In this document: positions 52,719 through 62,068 of the stretch, piece after piece
How positions within the stretch are numbered: the first letter of the stretch is position 1
Layout: each line of letters begins with the position of its first letter
Assembly (NCBI GenBank): GCA_031274765.1
Contig: JAISPR010000010.1
Coordinates: 1-64,000, forward strand
Source: Nitrososphaerota archaeon
Lineage (GTDB): Archaea; Thermoproteota; Bathyarchaeia; Bathyarchaeales; Bathycorpusculaceae
Direction: 5' to 3'
DNA length: 64,000 bases
Notes under the pieces: model-generated
Database searches by the model: none
What the model saw: the letters and a program-made list of their open reading frames with translations, nothing else
Told to the model about the DNA's origin: nothing
Made by a program: the position numbers and the translations under genes

Positions 52719-54022
52719 TATATATTTCTCCTATCTATTACTCGTTTTGCCTTGCCTTCACTACGGGCGATGCTCTTGGGTTCCACAAGGTGTATTTTGG
52801 CGTTGATACCCAATACGCTGTTGATTTGACGGCTAACCTTCTTTTCAAATTCTTCAATGCCCTTCACATTGTCGGAGAACATTTCGTCATTTAGTTCAAT
52901 TTCAATCGTTAAGGTGTCCAAATTGTTCACACGATCAACGAGAATCTGATAATGAGGTTGTACCTCTCCAATACTTAAAAGGGCGGATTCGATTTGTGAC
53001 GGAAATACGTTGACTCCCCGTATAATCAGCATATCGTCGGTACGACCCGCAGGTTTTGACATGCGTACATGAGTACGCCCGCACTCGCATGGTTCATAGT
53101 TGAGCGTACAAATGTCCCTTGTTTTATACCGTATCAGTGGGATTCCTTCTTTGTTGATTGTGGTAATGACCAGATCGCCCGCCTCGCCTTCTCTAACAGG
53201 TTCCCCTGTGTCGGGGTTTGTTATTTCTGCGATAAAGCAATCCTCCCAAATATGGAGGCCGTTTTGGTGGCGGCATTCATGAGAAACAGCTGGTCCCATA
53301 ATCTCACTTAGACCATATATATCGTGGGCGCGTAATCCAAGGAGGCTTTCAATTTCGGTGCGTATAGCGTTGCTCCACGGTTCAGCTCCGAAGCTACCTG
53401 CTACTAATTTCATTTCGTCTTTTGTGTGGCCCATCTCCCGCATGACCTCTGCTATATTTAGAGCATAAGAGGGGGTGCAATACAGGTGTGTCACGCCGAA
53501 GTCTATTAGCATGGTTATTTGTCGTTGTGTGTTACCTGAGGATGCCGGTATTACTGTCGCACCTAACTTTTCCACGCCATAATGTGCCCCAAGACCGCCT
53601 GTGAATAAACCGTAGCCATAAGCTATTTGTACCCGAGAGCTTGTATTAGCGTCTTCCATAACAAGGCAACGTGCCATACATTCAGCCCATATGTCGAGGT
53701 CTCGGCGGGTATAGCCAACGACTGTTTGTTTTCCCGTAGTTCCTGACGAAGCATGTATGCGTATTATGTCTTCCATCGGTACGGCGAACATACCAAAGGG
53801 GTAGGTGTTTCTCAAATCTTGTTTTGTAGTAATTGGAAGGTTTGATAGGTTGTCAAGGGTTTTAATGTCTTCGGGAACTATGCCTTTTTCTTGCATTTTT
53901 TTGCGGTAATAAGGTACGTGAGTGTACACGTTTTGAACGGTGGCGCGTAGTTTTTCAAGCTGCAATGCTTGGATCTGTTCGCGATTCATTGTTTCAATAG
54001 TCTTGTTCCAATAACGTTCCAT
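52718..54022 (-). CDS. paaK: Phenylacetate-CoA ligase family protein
   Basis: The ANL-superfamily core motifs are there: IHASSGTTGKQTVVGYTRRD (phosphate-binding loop), AYGYGLFTGGLGAHYGVEKL, AHDIYGLSEIMGPAV and RTDDMLIIRGVNVFPSQIE. The C-terminal lid ends EGKAKRVIDRR with the catalytic Lys. It activates aryl-acids to CoA esters through an adenylate. With the ACT and hotdog genes it forms a unit seen in many anaerobic bacteria and some methanogens, often with indolepyruvate oxidoreductase (absent here). The gene's composition differs from the neighbours, suggesting transfer. Confidence 0.9.
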   Translation of the reverse strand: MERYWNKTIETMNREQIQALQLEKLRATVQNVYTHVPYYRKKMQEKGIVPEDIKTLDNLSNLPITTKQDLRNTYPFGMFAVPMEDIIRIHASSGTTGKQTVVGYTRRDLDIWAECMARCLVMEDANTSSRVQIAYGYGLFTGGLGAHYGVEKLGATVIPASSGNTQRQITMLIDFGVTHLYCTPSYALNIAEVMREMGHTKDEMKLVAGSFGAEPWSNAIRTEIESLLGLRAHDIYGLSEIMGPAVSHECRHQNGLHIWEDCFIAEITNPDTGEPVREGEAGDLVITTINKEGIPLIRYKTRDICTLNYEPCECGRTHVRMSKPAGRTDDMLIIRGVNVFPSQIESALLSIGEVQPHYQILVDRVNNLDTLTIEIELNDEMFSDNVKGIEEFEKKVSRQINSVLGINAKIHLVEPKSIARSEGKAKRVIDRRNI

Positions 54023-54348
54023 AATTAATCATCTTTTTTATTTGGGTATGTTTTTATTTGTCCCAAATTGCATAGTACGCACACTATAACGATCTTGCCC
54101 TTATATTAGTCTTAAACCTGTTTTAGTCACGCTGATTGGATGAAAATTTTTTCAACATAGAGCCTCCAAGAAACCCTATCAAAAACCCCCACTCAAACAC
54201 TAAAAATGACCCAAATACTCAACTGGACATAATGCAAAACAAACGATTTACACATAAATTTAACCTTCTTGGTTGTCCGAAAAAATGGTGAACTTTTGGT
54301 CATGTTGTTAAATAATTTATAAACAACATCTCATATGTTATCTTCTTA
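54023..54348. other. Intergenic DNA before an IS1 remnant
   Basis: No gene. TAATATAAGGG on the minus strand (around 54098) may be the paaK promoter. From 54280 the sequence parallels the DNA ahead of the second IS1 copy at 61090. Confidence 0.45.
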
Positions 54349-55074
54349 ATGGCGATAACTGTGGTGAAGGTAACAACAAAATGTATACACTGCAATGCGG
54401 AAATGTGGTAAAAATGGGCAAACAATCAAATGGTGCCCCACGATGCAAATGCAACACTACAAAAAACATTCCAAACAAAATACGCAAATAAAGGCGTACT
54501 GCCTCAAACCAAACTCTTGATAGTAAAAATGGCCACTAACGGCAGTGGCATACGAGACACCGCACGCGTCTTAGATATTAGTTCAAATACCGTTCTAAAA
54601 GTTTTAAAAAAACAAAAATCACCAAACAAACACAAATCTCAAATACACCAACCGCACCATACCGTTCACCATACGTCTAGAAATGGATGAATGTGGCGTA
54701 GAGTGTATTGTAAAAAACACCTTGTTGGTTGTGGCTTGTCATAGTTCATGATACGGGTGATATTGTGGCGTGTGTTTTTGGGATGCGTAGTAGTGAAGTG
54801 TTAGAAGAGTTTTGGGTTTTGTTAAATGGGTTGGATTTGAATATTTGGGTGTATTTTTTGATGATGATTTTGTTTAGCGTGAAGTTATACTGTGGATATT
54901 TTGTGTGCTGGTAAGTGGAATATGCAGCGTATTTGGCGTAAGCGTTTGATTTTTTGTGTGAGGTTGTAGTGTTTGGTTTGTATGTCTATTTGTTTTTCTA
55001 AGTTTTGGGTTGTGTATTTTGTTGTTTTTGGTTTGGTTATAAATGTGTTGGAATTTGAGGATAAATTGATTTGA
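54349..55074 (+). pseudogene. IS1-family transposase, broken
   Basis: Joining frames gives TKCIHC and GNVVKMGKQSNGAPRCKC (zinc-finger N-domain), TFQTKYANKGVLPQTKLLIV, GSGIRDTARVLDISSNTVLK (HTH), then GDIVACVFGMRSSEVLEEFW and finally GKWNMQRIWRKRL with CFSK, the ordered motifs of IS1 InsA/InsB as in archaeal IS1 copies. At least three frameshifts and a TAG in the last part break it. The coding strand is A/C-rich up to about 54690 and G/T-rich after. A second copy is at 61149. Confidence 0.82.
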
Positions 55075-55106
55075 AACATGACTGAACTTTTGAAAAACAA
55101 GTAAAG

Positions 55107-55220
55107 CAGACTGCACAAACTCAAAAAATAGCTACATTAAACGCTACAGATAATGCATCTCTTCTATCTGTTATTGTGTGTTTGGTTTGGCGAATTTTAT
55201 GAGTTTTGTAAGTCTGTCTT
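55107..55220 (+). repeat. MITE-4 copy c
   Basis: CAGACTGCACAAACTC at the left and GAGTTTTGTAAGTCTG at the right form inverted ends. It carries the shared GGCGAATTTTATGAG block and the CTATCTGT core seen in copy b. It sits between the IS1 pseudogene and the IS630 fragment. Confidence 0.7.
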
Positions 55221-55224
55221 TTCT

Positions 55225-55645
55225 GTTTTAGGGTGTTTGATAGTTTTCAAACAGTTTGGTGGTTTGGGTGGATTTTTTGTCTTGGGTGCCGCGTGGGAGT
55301 TGTGGTTTTGGACATTATGTGGTTTTATTGGTGGGGTAGTTGTTTGTTTTGATTACGCGGTAGGTGCCTGTCTAAAAACTATGGCTTTTGTGTTTTGGCG
55401 AAAACTGACGAAAAATTTTTGATTTTTTTTGTTTTTCTGAGATTTTTGTTAGTTTTCGAACAGTATAGTGGGGGATTTTGGTGTTTTTGCCTGCATATTT
55501 TGTGGACTTGGGTGGATTTTGAAGTGTTGGGCTAATGAAGGTGCTTGGTTGGTTTGTTACCTAAAGGGTTTTTACAAGCGGCGGTGAACCTATTTTGAAG
55601 ACCAAACTCTTAAACTAGTTTGCTATAACCCAAAATATTTTTGTC
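55225..55645 (+). mobile_element. IS630-like element 3, 3' fragment split by MITE-1
   Basis: The DNA aligns with element 2 (36490-36784): GGATTTTTTGTCTTGGGTGC with the region after position 36530, GGACATTATGTGGTTTTATT with GGATAATGCGTGGTTTCATC (the DNAWFH motif), and after MITE-1 copy f, GGATTTTGAAGTGTTGGGCT with GGATTTTGAAGTGGTGGGCT. It ends with CTAGTTTGCTATA like element 2. Confidence 0.7.
55365..55465 (+). repeat. MITE-1 copy f, inserted in IS630 element 3
   Basis: Starts TGCCTGTCTAAAAACTATGG and ends GTTAGTTTTCGAACAGT. The flanks are continuous in element 2, so this copy inserted into the transposase sequence. Confidence 0.75.
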
Positions 55646-55667
55646 CCAAAACCTACCATACAATCAA

Positions 55668-55674
55668 TTTATAA
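55668..55674 (+). promoter_or_regulatory. TATA-like box for the ABC transporter genes
   Basis: TTTATAA lies about 50 bp before the ATG at 55724, and just beyond the IS630 fragment. Confidence 0.35.
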
Positions 55675-55723
55675 GCATCTCTCAACACTATGAAAACGGC
55701 TAGCTAACCAGAAGAGTAAGCGC

Positions 55724-56644
55724 ATGATAGACACCGAAGGTTTGACCAAAAAATTCGGGAATCTAATCGCTGTAGATAAACTAACGCTCCATGTTGATGC
55801 TGGAGAAATTTTTGGTTTTTTGGGTCCCAACGGTGCAGGAAAAACTACTACCATTCGTATGCTCTGTTGTCTCATATCTAAAACCAGTGGAACCGCAACA
55901 ATCGGCGGCTATGAAATAGGTAACAAAGAAAACTCGTTGAAGATCCGAAAACTCATAGGGCTTGTCCCTGACAATGTCGGCCTCTCTGAGCATCTCTCCG
56001 CTTATGATAATCTGAACTTCTTTGGGAAAATCTATGATTGTACTGAGGCACAGCGCAAAGACAGCATTAAACGAGTTCTTGAAATGTTGGGTCTCTGGGA
56101 GAAAAGACATGTTCTGGCAGGGACTTACTCAAAGGGTATGAAGCAAAAGTTAGCCATTGCACGGGCCCTTATCCATGATCCGCAAATCCTTATTTTAGAT
56201 GAACCCACTGCAAACTTGGACCCTGAAGCGTCGAAAACCGTTAGAGATTTTATTTTGCAGCTAAAAGGTGAGAAAAAAACGATTTTTCTCAACACCCACA
56301 ATCTGGATGAGGCGCAGCGCATCTGCGACCGCGTGGGGATAATGAACACTAAGCTTCGGGCCATTGGCAAACCTCAAGATTTAGAGCCGATGGCTAGTGG
56401 CAGAAAAACTGTTATCGCACTTGAACAAGTAACTGATGATGTTGTGAAGGCCCTCAAAAAGATAGCCCTCAAAAACCTGACGGTCGAGGGTAACACCTTA
56501 ACTTTTGATGTGTTTGACCCTGATAAAGAGAACTGGCCTGTTGTGGAAACTATAGTTCAAGTCGGTGGACATGTTCGTACTGTTAATGTTGTAGGCTTAG
56601 ACCTCGAAGACACTTACCTTAAACTTGTGAGGAGTAGTGCATGA
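55724..56644 (+). CDS. ABC transporter ATP-binding protein
   Basis: A complete nucleotide-binding domain: Walker A FLGPNGAGKTTTIRML at about residue 35, signature YSKGMKQKLAIARAL (a KGMKQ form of LSGGQ), Walker B ILILDEPTANLDPEA and the switch His in IFLNTHNLDEAQ. The C-terminal 80 residues form the extra domain typical of exporter-type (CcmA/DrrA) subunits. It overlaps the permease gene by 4 bp (ATGA). Substrate unknown. Confidence 0.93.
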   Translation: MIDTEGLTKKFGNLIAVDKLTLHVDAGEIFGFLGPNGAGKTTTIRMLCCLISKTSGTATIGGYEIGNKENSLKIRKLIGLVPDNVGLSEHLSAYDNLNFFGKIYDCTEAQRKDSIKRVLEMLGLWEKRHVLAGTYSKGMKQKLAIARALIHDPQILILDEPTANLDPEASKTVRDFILQLKGEKKTIFLNTHNLDEAQRICDRVGIMNTKLRAIGKPQDLEPMASGRKTVIALEQVTDDVVKALKKIALKNLTVEGNTLTFDVFDPDKENWPVVETIVQVGGHVRTVNVVGLDLEDTYLKLVRSSA

Positions 56645-57378
56645 GATTCTCTAAAGCATGGCTTGTAGCAACTCGAGACTTTAAAGTTTTTAGTAAACAA
56701 AAAAATATCTGGTATCCTATCATTGTTTTTCCCGTTGTAATTTCGGTTCTTTTCCCCGTGGTGCTTAATTTTAGCCTGTCACGTAACGGCGGAATCCCTG
56801 CAGCGGTTCTCTTGGAGTTGATGAATTCTTTTTCATTGTTTTTTATTATCGGGGCTGCTTTTATTCCTTTGAGTATTGCTTCTTATAGTATCGTGGGGGA
56901 GAAAGTGGAGAAAAGTCTAGAGCCTCTTCTGGCGGCGCCTCTAACGGACGGCGAAATTTTGCTTGGAAAGGCGCTTTCTGCTTTGTTACCTACGTTGGTT
57001 GCGATGTATGCGGCCTCAGTGGTTTTCATGTTTGGTATGGATCAGATGTCTTTTGCTACATTGGGGTATTATTATTATCCAAATTGGACCATTGGTACGT
57101 TGCTTTTGGTTTTGTTGCCTGTTGCAGCCGTTTTGAGTATTATGTTTAGTATAATTGTTTCTTCCAAAGTCAATGATGTACGTAGTGCTACTAGTTTTGG
57201 GGCCCTTGTGTTTTTTCCCTTTTTAGGTATATACTTGGCCAGTATGACCCATATTATAACCTTAGACATAACTACTTTGTTAATAATTGCGGGGATTATC
57301 TTTGTAGTCGATGTGGCGTTGTTTTTTGTGAGTACAGCAACTTTTCGTCGAGAAGAAATACTAACAAAATGGAAATAA
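56641..57378 (+). CDS. ABC-2 type permease
   Basis: The 245-residue protein has about six membrane helices and the ABC-2 pattern: WLVATRDFKVFSKQKNIWYP at the start, then a conserved SIVGEKVEKSLEPLLAAPLTDGEILLGKAL loop. It forms the membrane half of the exporter with the preceding ATPase. Start and stop overlap fit tight coupling. Confidence 0.9.
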   Translation: MRFSKAWLVATRDFKVFSKQKNIWYPIIVFPVVISVLFPVVLNFSLSRNGGIPAAVLLELMNSFSLFFIIGAAFIPLSIASYSIVGEKVEKSLEPLLAAPLTDGEILLGKALSALLPTLVAMYAASVVFMFGMDQMSFATLGYYYYPNWTIGTLLLVLLPVAAVLSIMFSIIVSSKVNDVRSATSFGALVFFPFLGIYLASMTHIITLDITTLLIIAGIIFVVDVALFFVSTATFRREEILTKWK

Positions 57379-57412
57379 AAATTTGAACTGATGTGCTATA
57401 AGGGGTGAAAAA

Positions 57413-57595
57413 ATGGCGTGGAATATAAAACGGAGGCTTCTTATTGGGGGGCCGGTAGTTATTGTTTTGGGGTTGGTACTTTATTTTATGCGACACATGA
57501 CCTTTGCATTAGTGTTACCGGTTATTGGTATAGTAGTGCTCATTGTGGGCATTCTTTACCGACCCAAAAAGAAAACTGAAATTCTCTCCGAATAA
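57413..57595 (+). CDS. Small two-helix membrane protein
   Basis: A 60-residue protein with two helices (LLIGGPVVIVLGLVLYFM and FALVLPVIGIVVLIVGILY) and a basic tail. GGGGTG precedes the ATG, and the gap to the permease is 34 bp, so it is probably the third gene of the exporter operon. Family not recognised. Confidence 0.6.
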   Translation: MAWNIKRRLLIGGPVVIVLGLVLYFMRHMTFALVLPVIGIVVLIVGILYRPKKKTEILSE

Positions 57596-58384
57596 CCTTT
57601 TTTGTTTCGTTTCTGTTTCATATTTTTTTTAATAGTTTTGAGGTGTGATTTTGAGTTGTTTTAAATCGTAATTTTTGTTTTGTAGTGATGTTTTGTTTTT
57701 AGCTTTTCAGTAAGTGATTTCCTGAATCAGGATCTTAGAAAATCATATCACTGCTTTAACTTAAACATCTTTAAAAACCCGATATAACATTTTCCACGTA
57801 ATATCTGTCAAAGGTTCACCTCAAAAATAAATCATAATGTCTGTGATAATCTGGGTTTTCATTTTTTTACTAAGTGCTCATGTTAAAATGTTCTGATTTA
57901 AGTCACATGTATTTTGTGAGCCATACAAATTGTTTAATGTGAAAGAAGTATTTAAACTAAAACTCTAAAAAATTATTGTCATAAAAAATGATTATTTTTG
58001 GTAAAATGCTGTTGAGAATGACATGTTTTCTCGAAAATATCCATCAAAAATGAGTTGCTGTAGAAAAATTGAAAACTCGTATGTATTTGCATGGTGATTT
58101 TGAGGTGTTTGGGATTTGTTGTGGGAGTTTGTTGTTTTATGAGGTTGTGTGTTGGGGAATTTGTTGTGGAGGGTGTTTGATGGTGTTTCTGTGTTGATTT
58201 GTTTGGATTTTTTGTTGGTTTATGGGGTTGATGAGGGGGGTGGTTGTGTGTGAGGTTCTCAAGATAGTTTTGGATGGAAACCTTGGTCTAAACTTATTCT
58301 CTAAGTCATCTGAGTTACGGTTTAAATAGCGCTTGCTTATTGTATATGATGTCCTTAATCTAAGGTTAAGTAAGGGATGAAAAC
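57596..58384. other. Intergenic DNA, A/T-rich then G/T-rich
   Basis: No gene. From 58080 to 58250 the + strand is nearly all G and T. Near the end, TTTAAATA at 58321 is a good TATA for the large surface-protein gene. Confidence 0.5.
58321..58328 (+). promoter_or_regulatory. TATA-like box for the beta-propeller gene
   Basis: TTTAAATA about 60 bp before the ATG at 58385, followed by AAGGGATGA as ribosome site. Confidence 0.45.
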
Positions 58385-60964
58385 ATGCAAACAAAAATAA
58401 AATTTAACAAAATTATATCAATTATCATAATTGCAATATTTATGCTCTCAATTGTAGCCACAATTATAACTATACCTGATACAACTGCAGCTGTACATCC
58501 ATACACAGTAACAACCTACTGCTATGTCGACGTTAACCCAATCCCAGTCGGAGTTGGCCAAGAAGCATTCGTTACTTTTGGTATTGACAAATCACCAATG
58601 ACCGTTTCAAACCAATACGGTGACAGATGGGATAACCTCACCCTCACCATCGGCTACCCCGATGGAACAACAAAAACACTCACCGGCTTCAGAAGCGACG
58701 CTACAGGCTTCACCTACACCACATGGACACCTGACCGCATAGGCAACTACACCTTCCAAGCCCACTTCCTTGGCGAATACCTAACCGGTGAAAACCCCCC
58801 GCCAAACGGATACAGTGCATCCATGCAGGCATACATCGGTGACTACTACCTACCAAGCGACAGCACCGTCGTACACATCATTGTAACCGAGGAGCACGCA
58901 ACACGCCTACCCGATAACCCCCTCCCAACAGACTACTGGCAACGCCCAATCAACATGCAAAACCAATACTGGAACACAATCAGCGGTAATTGGTTTGGCC
59001 TACAAGCATACACCAACGCCGGCTACGGCTATAACATGACTGGCAACTACGCCCCATACACACAAGTCGCCAATGCACCCCACGTAATTTGGACAACCCC
59101 CCTAGCCCCCGGCGGCTTAATCGGAGGTGAATTCGGAGACTCACTTGACAGCAACTTTTACGCAACTGCACAATACGAACCTAAATTTAAAGAAATCATA
59201 ATGAACGGCGTTCTCTACTACACATATACCCCAATCAGCACCTCAGCAACATATGGCGTAATCGCCCAAAATGTAAAAACTGGCGAAATCCTATGGAAAA
59301 AAGATGACATGAACGGAACACTTAGAATGGGCCAAATCTGGAACTACATAAGCCCAAACCAATACGGCGGACAAATGTTCCTATGGTCAACTTCCGGTAC
59401 TGGCACAAGAACAGCCTGGTCATGCTATGAAGCAACAACAGGCCAGTGGCTACTTGATATAACAGGATCAAACGTAAATACCAACGGCGCTTTCATGATG
59501 TCACCCGATGGAAGCATACTTGACTACTACATCGATACAAGTAACACAAGCCAGTACTATCTCGTATGCTGGAACTCAAGCCGCGCTCTGCTAGCCGCAA
59601 CCGGCAGCATCGCAAACTGGAGATTCCAACCAACCAAAGGAATGAATGTTACCTGGTCTAGAGGTATCGAGTGGTCAGTCCCCATTGCAATGGCAGTCGA
59701 CGGCAACCCAATCAGACTAAGTCTGTCTGGTCCCCAATCCGGCGGTAACATCGGCATCTCAGGCAACTCGGTTCTGATGGCTTATGGCGAAACGGGTAAC
59801 TGGGCAACTTGGCAGGTAGATGCAAGCTATGATTTAACAGATGGCCACCAAAACTTTGTGATAAACCGCACCATTTCTGATGCCCCCTGGTCAAGAATCT
59901 GCACCTACACATCAGGTCAAGGCAAATATGCCCAACTCATCACTGAGGGTCAATACATCGCTCTATACAACGCTGATACCGGTAGTTTAGTAACTAAATG
60001 CCACTTCCCAGACGGTGGTAACATCTGGTCCTATTTTGCATCGTACCGTCCAATTGAGGCCTACGGATTACTCTACCAAAGCACCTATGATGGTCATGTT
60101 TATGCATGGAATGCTAACACAGGTGTACTCAACTGGACTTGGTATGCAGGCGACGCAGGCTACAATACCGTCTATGGTTCATATCCTGGTAAAATCATCG
60201 AACTTGTTGCTGACGGCAAAGTCATCCTCAACCAAGGTCATACATACAATCCCCCCATGTTTCGAGGATCGCATGCAGTAGCAATCAATGCAACCACAGG
60301 TGAAACAGTTTGGAAAGTAAACAGCTTTTGTCAATCTAATAGTCCAGTAGTTGGAGCAGCAGACGGTGTGTTGTTTTTACCTAACTCCTATGACAATCTG
60401 CTATACGCATATGGTAAGGGCCGCAGTGCAACCACAATCGAAGCACCAACAACAGCAGTTGCAGTCGGCGCCAGTATAACTATACGTGGAACCGTTACAG
60501 ATCAATCTCCGGGTCAAACCTGCTTGGGTATACCTGCCGCAGGCACACCGGCAATCTCTGATGCGTTTATGGGTGAGTGGATGAACTATCTCTACCAGCA
60601 GCAGCCAAAGCCAAACAATGCAACCGGTGTCCCAGTTATTCTCTCTGTAGTAGACGGTAATGATAACTATCGTGAAATCGGTCAAGTTATCAGTGATGCA
60701 AACGGTTTTTACAGTTTCAACTGGAAACCAGATATTGCAGGTAAATACACTGTTTATGCATTATTCGCAGGTTCTGAATCATACTATTCATCAAATGCAG
60801 TGACAGCATTCACAGTTGATGATGTGGCGCCGGCAGAATCAAATGAACCACAAGTCTCAAATCCGCCCACTGAGCTGTATTTCGCAGTTTCCACAGCTGC
60901 AATTATTATTGCTATTGCAGTTGTCGGGGCAGTTCTTTTGATGGCAGTTAAGAAACGTATATAA
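58385..60964 (+). CDS. Large surface protein with PQQ-like beta-propeller and C-terminal anchor
   Basis: A signal peptide (IISIIIIAIFMLSIVATII) is followed by an N-terminal beta-sandwich of about 130 residues (FVTFGIDKSPMTV, YTTWTPDRIGNYTFQAHFLG), then propeller blades with the PQQ-repeat feature of Ala-x-(Asn)-x-x-Thr-Gly-x-x-x-Trp: GVIAQNVKTGEILWKKDD, VYAWNANTGVLNWTW, AVAINATTGETVWKV. A second Ig-like domain (about residues 680-810) and a C-terminal helix (FAVSTAAIIIAIAVVGAVLL) with a basic tail end it. There are many glycosylation sequons. It is probably a main cell-surface protein; enzymatic activity is not evident. Confidence 0.82.
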   Translation: MQTKIKFNKIISIIIIAIFMLSIVATIITIPDTTAAVHPYTVTTYCYVDVNPIPVGVGQEAFVTFGIDKSPMTVSNQYGDRWDNLTLTIGYPDGTTKTLTGFRSDATGFTYTTWTPDRIGNYTFQAHFLGEYLTGENPPPNGYSASMQAYIGDYYLPSDSTVVHIIVTEEHATRLPDNPLPTDYWQRPINMQNQYWNTISGNWFGLQAYTNAGYGYNMTGNYAPYTQVANAPHVIWTTPLAPGGLIGGEFGDSLDSNFYATAQYEPKFKEIIMNGVLYYTYTPISTSATYGVIAQNVKTGEILWKKDDMNGTLRMGQIWNYISPNQYGGQMFLWSTSGTGTRTAWSCYEATTGQWLLDITGSNVNTNGAFMMSPDGSILDYYIDTSNTSQYYLVCWNSSRALLAATGSIANWRFQPTKGMNVTWSRGIEWSVPIAMAVDGNPIRLSLSGPQSGGNIGISGNSVLMAYGETGNWATWQVDASYDLTDGHQNFVINRTISDAPWSRICTYTSGQGKYAQLITEGQYIALYNADTGSLVTKCHFPDGGNIWSYFASYRPIEAYGLLYQSTYDGHVYAWNANTGVLNWTWYAGDAGYNTVYGSYPGKIIELVADGKVILNQGHTYNPPMFRGSHAVAINATTGETVWKVNSFCQSNSPVVGAADGVLFLPNSYDNLLYAYGKGRSATTIEAPTTAVAVGASITIRGTVTDQSPGQTCLGIPAAGTPAISDAFMGEWMNYLYQQQPKPNNATGVPVILSVVDGNDNYREIGQVISDANGFYSFNWKPDIAGKYTVYALFAGSESYYSSNAVTAFTVDDVAPAESNEPQVSNPPTELYFAVSTAAIIIAIAVVGAVLLMAVKKRI

Positions 60965-60984
60965 TCAAAGAGCAATCTAATCTC

Positions 60985-61003
60985 CCTTCTTTTTGTTTTT
61001 TAA
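60985..61003 (+). terminator. Possible oligo-T terminator
   Basis: CTTCTTTTTGTTTTTTAA about 20 bp after the surface-protein stop fits an archaeal oligo-U termination signal. Confidence 0.35.
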
Positions 61004-61148
61004 CCCATGATTTTTATGTCAGCTTTTTGTCGTGTAATTTTTTGTTGGTTGTTTCGTTGTGATGTTTCTGTTATTTGTTAGTTTATCTTCCAATTTTTGA
61101 TTATGTTTCTAACTAGTTTATAAACAGTATCTAATATGCTAATTCTTA

Positions 61149-61640
61149 ATGGCGATAACTGTGGTAAAGGTAACAATAAAGTGTATATGTTGCAATAGTG
61201 TGAATGTAGTAAAAATGAGTAAACAACCAAACAACACCCACGATGCTATGCAATAACTGCAAAAAACTTTTCAAATCCAATATACAAATAAAGGCGTACT
61301 GCCTCAAACCAAACAACAATAGTAAAAATGTCCACAAATGGAAATGGCATACGAGACATCTCACACGTTTTAGGTATTAGTCAAAACACTGTCATAAAAG
61401 TTTTAAAAAAACAAAAAATTACCAACAAATATAAACTCCAAATACATAAACCTCGCCAAACCGCTTACCATACGTTTGAGAATGGCTGAAATGTGGGGCA
61501 GAGTGTATTGTAAAAAACACCTTGTTGGTTGGGGCATACCATAGTTCATGATACGGGTGATATTGGGATATGTTTTTGGGACGTGCAGTAGTGAAGTGTT
61601 AAAAGAGTTTGGGTTTTGTTGGGGGTTTGGTGGGTGTGGC
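61149..61640 (+). pseudogene. IS1-family transposase, second copy, truncated
   Basis: DNA from ATGGCGATAACTGTGGTAAA aligns with the copy at 54349 almost base for base, including the blocks TACAAATAAAGGCGTACTGC and TTGTAAAAAACACCTTGTTG, but has more stops and frameshifts. It ends after TAGTGAAGTGTTAAAAGAGT, so the C-terminal third is missing. The coding strand again flips from A/C-rich to G/T-rich at about 61490. Confidence 0.8.
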
Positions 61641-61842
61641 TTAACTTGACCCACAACTAAGCCCTTGGTTTTTTGACTAACCAGCAATACCGCTAACAAA
61701 CAGTATTCGAGTTATTTCGACAAACAACAACACCCAACTTGAAACAAAACAAACAACCACCCACACACCAAACTGACAAAAACAAAAAACAACACACAAA
61801 CAAACACAAAAACCCCAACAAACCAACAAACCAACAAACCAA

Positions 61843-61964
61843 CTAAACTGCGCAAAACTCCAATAAAATTCACCAAAACAACTGCATACAGCAATAGATG
61901 AAAGGATATATGTGCTATCTGTAGTGTTTAACACTATTGTTTTTTGACTTTTTGCACAGTCTGA
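61843..61964 (-). repeat. MITE-4 copy b (inverted)
   Basis: Right end GACTTTTTGCACAGTCTGA is intact; left end AACTGCGCAAAACTCCAATA is slightly diverged. The interior AATAAAATTCACCAAAACA is the reverse complement of the block in copy a. Confidence 0.75.
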
Positions 61965-61974
61965 ATTTCGGTTC

Positions 61975-62068
61975 GTTTGTAGTTTAGGGTTGCTTCTTGA
62001 AAATCGCGATTGTGTGTCATGTTAACAAATATGATGTAGTCTAAAATTTAAATTACTCTGCTATAACA
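61975..62068 (-). mobile_element. IS630-like left end (inverted, solo)
   Basis: The reverse complement (starting TTATAGCAGAGTAATTTAAA and running to ACCCTAAACTACAAACGAAC) matches the left end of element 2 at 35904-35995. It abuts MITE-4 copy b and no transposase remains. Confidence 0.65.

Noticed and set aside
54430-54914. Two small independent genes (86 and 61 residues)
   Set aside because: They are pieces of one IS1 transposase separated by frameshifts, as the repeated copy at 61149 confirms.
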